A stretch of 64,000 nucleotides of DNA from contig JAGUCH010000003.1 of NCBI GenBank assembly GCA_019096065.1, positions 5,766,001 through 5,830,000 on the forward strand, written 5' to 3'. Shown here one piece after another: positions 61,759 through 64,000 of the stretch. Within the stretch, counting starts at the first letter, position 1, and each line of letters opens with the position of its first letter. This stretch comes from Paracyclopina nana. Its lineage: Eukaryota; Arthropoda; Copepoda; Cyclopoida; Cyclopettidae. The notes beneath the pieces are model-generated. The model searched no databases. It saw only the letters and a list, made by a program, of their open reading frames with translations, and was not told the DNA's origin. Position numbers and translations under genes: made by a program.

Positions 61759-63978
61759 ATGTCAGAAATCCTTGGGAGAACATGGGCCTTTCTCACTTCA
61801 TCTGGTTCGGGCCCTAAATGGAGTGTGCCTTCAAACCAGTCCACCCCGACCGCTCATTTACCTCATGGACTAGCTCAGTTCATAAAAGCTGTCATGGGAG
61901 CCCCGACAGCCCACGACGAAGCTGAACTAGTCCAGAGCCACTTGTATGCTGTTAAAGCAAAGCTTAAAGAACCTGGCTTGAAGACTTCGGTGCTTGCTGA
62001 TTGCATTGTCAGATCCATGCTTTGCTCTCTTCTTGGCTACCCCGTGGAATTCGCTCATATTCATGCTCTCCAATTGGCTCAGAAAGGAAGTGTGACAGAA
62101 AAGAAGATTGGCTATATGGGGTGCGTTTTGTTCCTGCAAGAGCACGATGACCTCATTTTACTACTTATCAACACCATAGTCAAAGATTTGCAAAGCTCCA
62201 ACGTCGCAGAAACAAACATGGCACTAGTGGCAGCAGCATACTTGGTACCGAACGAAATGGCACCCATGATTGTGCCCATTTTGAAAGAGAGAACCACCCA
62301 CTCGAAGGATTTCGTCAGGAAAAAAGCTCTCATCTGCCTTGAGCAAGTGGCCTTGAAAAATGCAGATACAGCCCAACAGGCCTTTGAGTCGGCTATTCAG
62401 TGCTTGTCCGATAAAGATCCAGGGGTTGTGTCTACCTCTATTCAGGTGATAAGCACATTGTTGCATTCTTACCCTCTGATTGAAGCTGATGTCACGGACG
62501 GAGTTTGTGCTGTTCAACGGCAAATTTTAGATGGTAAGCTGCCTCAAGAGTTCTTCTTTCATGGCACACCTGCCCCATGGACACAGATGAATATTCTAAA
62601 GCTGCTAGCTCAAGTTGGTAATCAACCACCTCACCAGAATCGTGACACGATCATTGAGCTCGTAGTAAACACAATCGAGCAGCCCTTCTCTAATGACGAA
62701 TCAGTAGGGCAAGCAGTCATCTATGAATGTATCATGACATTAGCTGTGCTTTTGCCAAAAGGAACGCAAGAAGGCTCGAGAGTTGTTAAGAGAATCATGA
62801 GATATCTTGCGACGATGATTAACAGCGAGCATAGCAATAACAAGTATGTTGGATTGTCAGCCTTGCAGCTTCTACTGGCCAATCGCGAGCAGAGCATTCT
62901 TGCTCATCTCTCCCCAAAAGAGAGATCGGTGGTCTTCCAAAGCTTGGATGATCCAGACGAGTCGATTCAAAGAAAATCCTTCGCCCTGCTCAATTCCTTA
63001 GCTACAGGGGACAATGTTGGTGATATTTGCGAAAAGCTCATTTCTCGCATCAAATCCATCCAAGACGAGTTTTCGAGGACTGATCTTATCAATAGGACCA
63101 TTCAATTGGTACAACGATTCTCTGACACAAAGTTTGAGTGGAGAACTTTCGTGTTATTGAGGTTGCTCCAAAGCTCCTCAAATAGTGGTCAAAAAGAAGC
63201 TTTGCTTGCCGCTATTCAGATGGGTTTTGGTGAAAAGCCTTTTTCGCCTGAAGTGAACAGTGTTGGCTCAAAGCTAAAAGCACTCCTTGCCAAGCCTGCA
63301 AGAGAACTCAATGCGCCGTGGTCTCTTCGCAAGCTGTACTTGTGGACAATTGCAAATTTCGTTGAGAATGAACTTGAAAGTTGCCAAAATATCATTGAGA
63401 CTGCAATTAAATCACAGCTAGAGGAAAATGTTGTGAGCTACACACTACAGCTACTGTTTGCAAAGCTGTCTCAAAAGGCATTTAAAAGGGACAACTCGCT
63501 TGCAAAGATACTGCGAGAATTTGTCGAACAATGCAAAAAGCTACCATCAATCTCGGTGCAAGATTCAGCCCACGAGTTGGCTATTTTAATCGACATAATT
63601 GACCAAGTTGATGACATATGGGCTGAGGAAGAGTTGCCAAACTCAAATGATTTTACTTTATCTTACCTTGATCATGTGGTAGTGCAAGCCTTGCAATATG
63701 GCTCACCCGCTTATGCATACAGCAAAAAGCAATTGCCAACTGCTTGCCCAGCAGCTGCTAGCCCCAGTCTGAGATTTACCCCTTATAACATTTTAGAGGA
63801 ATCATATCAAGTCAGTGAGGGCAAGTCGAGTGGAAGTGCAAAAGGTTCCGCAGTGCCAGAAGTTTGGACTTTGCAAGGACGAAAGGATAAAAAGGTGGAT
63901 GTAGAGAATGCCAATGCAACTTCTAATGATGAGACATTTGACGAGTCTGAAATACAAGATGTTACCCAGTGGCGGTAG
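61759..63978 (+). CDS. AP4E1: AP-4 complex epsilon subunit, short form
   Basis: Large subunit of the AP-4 adaptor, which sorts cargo such as ATG9 at the trans-Golgi network. Single exon, 739 aa. The adaptin N-terminal trunk is well kept: AHDEAELVQSHLYAVKAKL, LGYPVEFAHIHALQLAQKGS, EKKIGYMGCVLFLQEHDDLI, NTIVKDLQSSNVAETNMAL, KLPQEFFFHGTPAPWTQMNILKLLAQVG and ILAHLSPKERS. The hinge begins at about residue 660 (LRFTPYNILEES). The stop follows about 70 residues later, so the C-terminal ear of the roughly 1130-aa human protein is absent here. A further exon beyond the window is possible but there is no donor at the stop. AP-4 is missing from Drosophila and C. elegans, so this helps to place the organism. 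Confidence 0.85.
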   Translation: MSEILGRTWAFLTSSGSGPKWSVPSNQSTPTAHLPHGLAQFIKAVMGAPTAHDEAELVQSHLYAVKAKLKEPGLKTSVLADCIVRSMLCSLLGYPVEFAHIHALQLAQKGSVTEKKIGYMGCVLFLQEHDDLILLLINTIVKDLQSSNVAETNMALVAAAYLVPNEMAPMIVPILKERTTHSKDFVRKKALICLEQVALKNADTAQQAFESAIQCLSDKDPGVVSTSIQVISTLLHSYPLIEADVTDGVCAVQRQILDGKLPQEFFFHGTPAPWTQMNILKLLAQVGNQPPHQNRDTIIELVVNTIEQPFSNDESVGQAVIYECIMTLAVLLPKGTQEGSRVVKRIMRYLATMINSEHSNNKYVGLSALQLLLANREQSILAHLSPKERSVVFQSLDDPDESIQRKSFALLNSLATGDNVGDICEKLISRIKSIQDEFSRTDLINRTIQLVQRFSDTKFEWRTFVLLRLLQSSSNSGQKEALLAAIQMGFGEKPFSPEVNSVGSKLKALLAKPARELNAPWSLRKLYLWTIANFVENELESCQNIIETAIKSQLEENVVSYTLQLLFAKLSQKAFKRDNSLAKILREFVEQCKKLPSISVQDSAHELAILIDIIDQVDDIWAEEELPNSNDFTLSYLDHVVVQALQYGSPAYAYSKKQLPTACPAAASPSLRFTPYNILEESYQVSEGKSSGSAKGSAVPEVWTLQGRKDKKVDVENANATSNDETFDESEIQDVTQWR

Positions 63979-64000
63979 CATTCATCACGAGTTTATTCTA

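Overview
This is a window of a compact animal genome. Conserved metazoan genes lie close together, most introns that can be placed are about 50-75 bp with GT-AG ends, and genes sit head-to-head or tail-to-tail with little space. An Egalitarian-type gene with an LC8-binding TQT motif and a CG3556-like cobalamin-binding gene lean towards an arthropod or another ecdysozoan. The species cannot be fixed from the sequence alone. All identifications are by reading the sequence; no database was searched.

Layout. 1-6.5 kb: snf (U1A/U2B'' protein), MANF, protein disulfide isomerase, an SLC35A-type nucleotide-sugar transporter and an FKBP-TPR protein. MANF and PDI are adjacent, and each has a UPRE-like TGACGTG box just upstream, which suggests shared control by ER stress. 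7.47-36.81 kb: a 29.3 kb block of nested LTR retroelements. The outer one is Ty3/Gypsy-like with an env gene, minus strand, 245-247 bp LTRs and an ACTT target duplication. It is dead: there is a deletion from RT into env, an env frameshift, and a second element inserted in env. That inner element (8277-31840, 23.6 kb) has 927-bp LTRs that look identical by eye, a TAAT target duplication, a tRNA-like primer site and a polypurine tract. On the minus strand it carries gag, a separate membrane-anchored protease ORF, RT-RNase H-integrase, a further ORF, an orphan 458-aa ORF and an env-like glycoprotein. Between pol and env, on the opposite strand, it carries intron-containing genes for small membrane proteins, plus about 3.7 kb of non-coding DNA with an interspersed 20-bp motif. 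This giant two-strand-coding retroelement is the most unusual thing in the window.

37.4-54.4 kb: a Thr-rich secreted precursor-like protein, SMKR1, KIF20-type kinesin and CIR1 (head-to-head), a five-domain gelsolin, a Cys-containing probable GPI-anchored orphan, a transcobalamin-like protein, SRRM1 and UNC119. 54.4-58.9 kb: gene-free and repeat-rich, with an inverted pair of TTTGCCCCT minisatellites, a hAT-type MITE with an 8-bp target duplication, a perfect palindrome and a long hairpin. 58.9-64 kb: Egalitarian (minus) and an AP-4 epsilon subunit (plus), divergently arranged.
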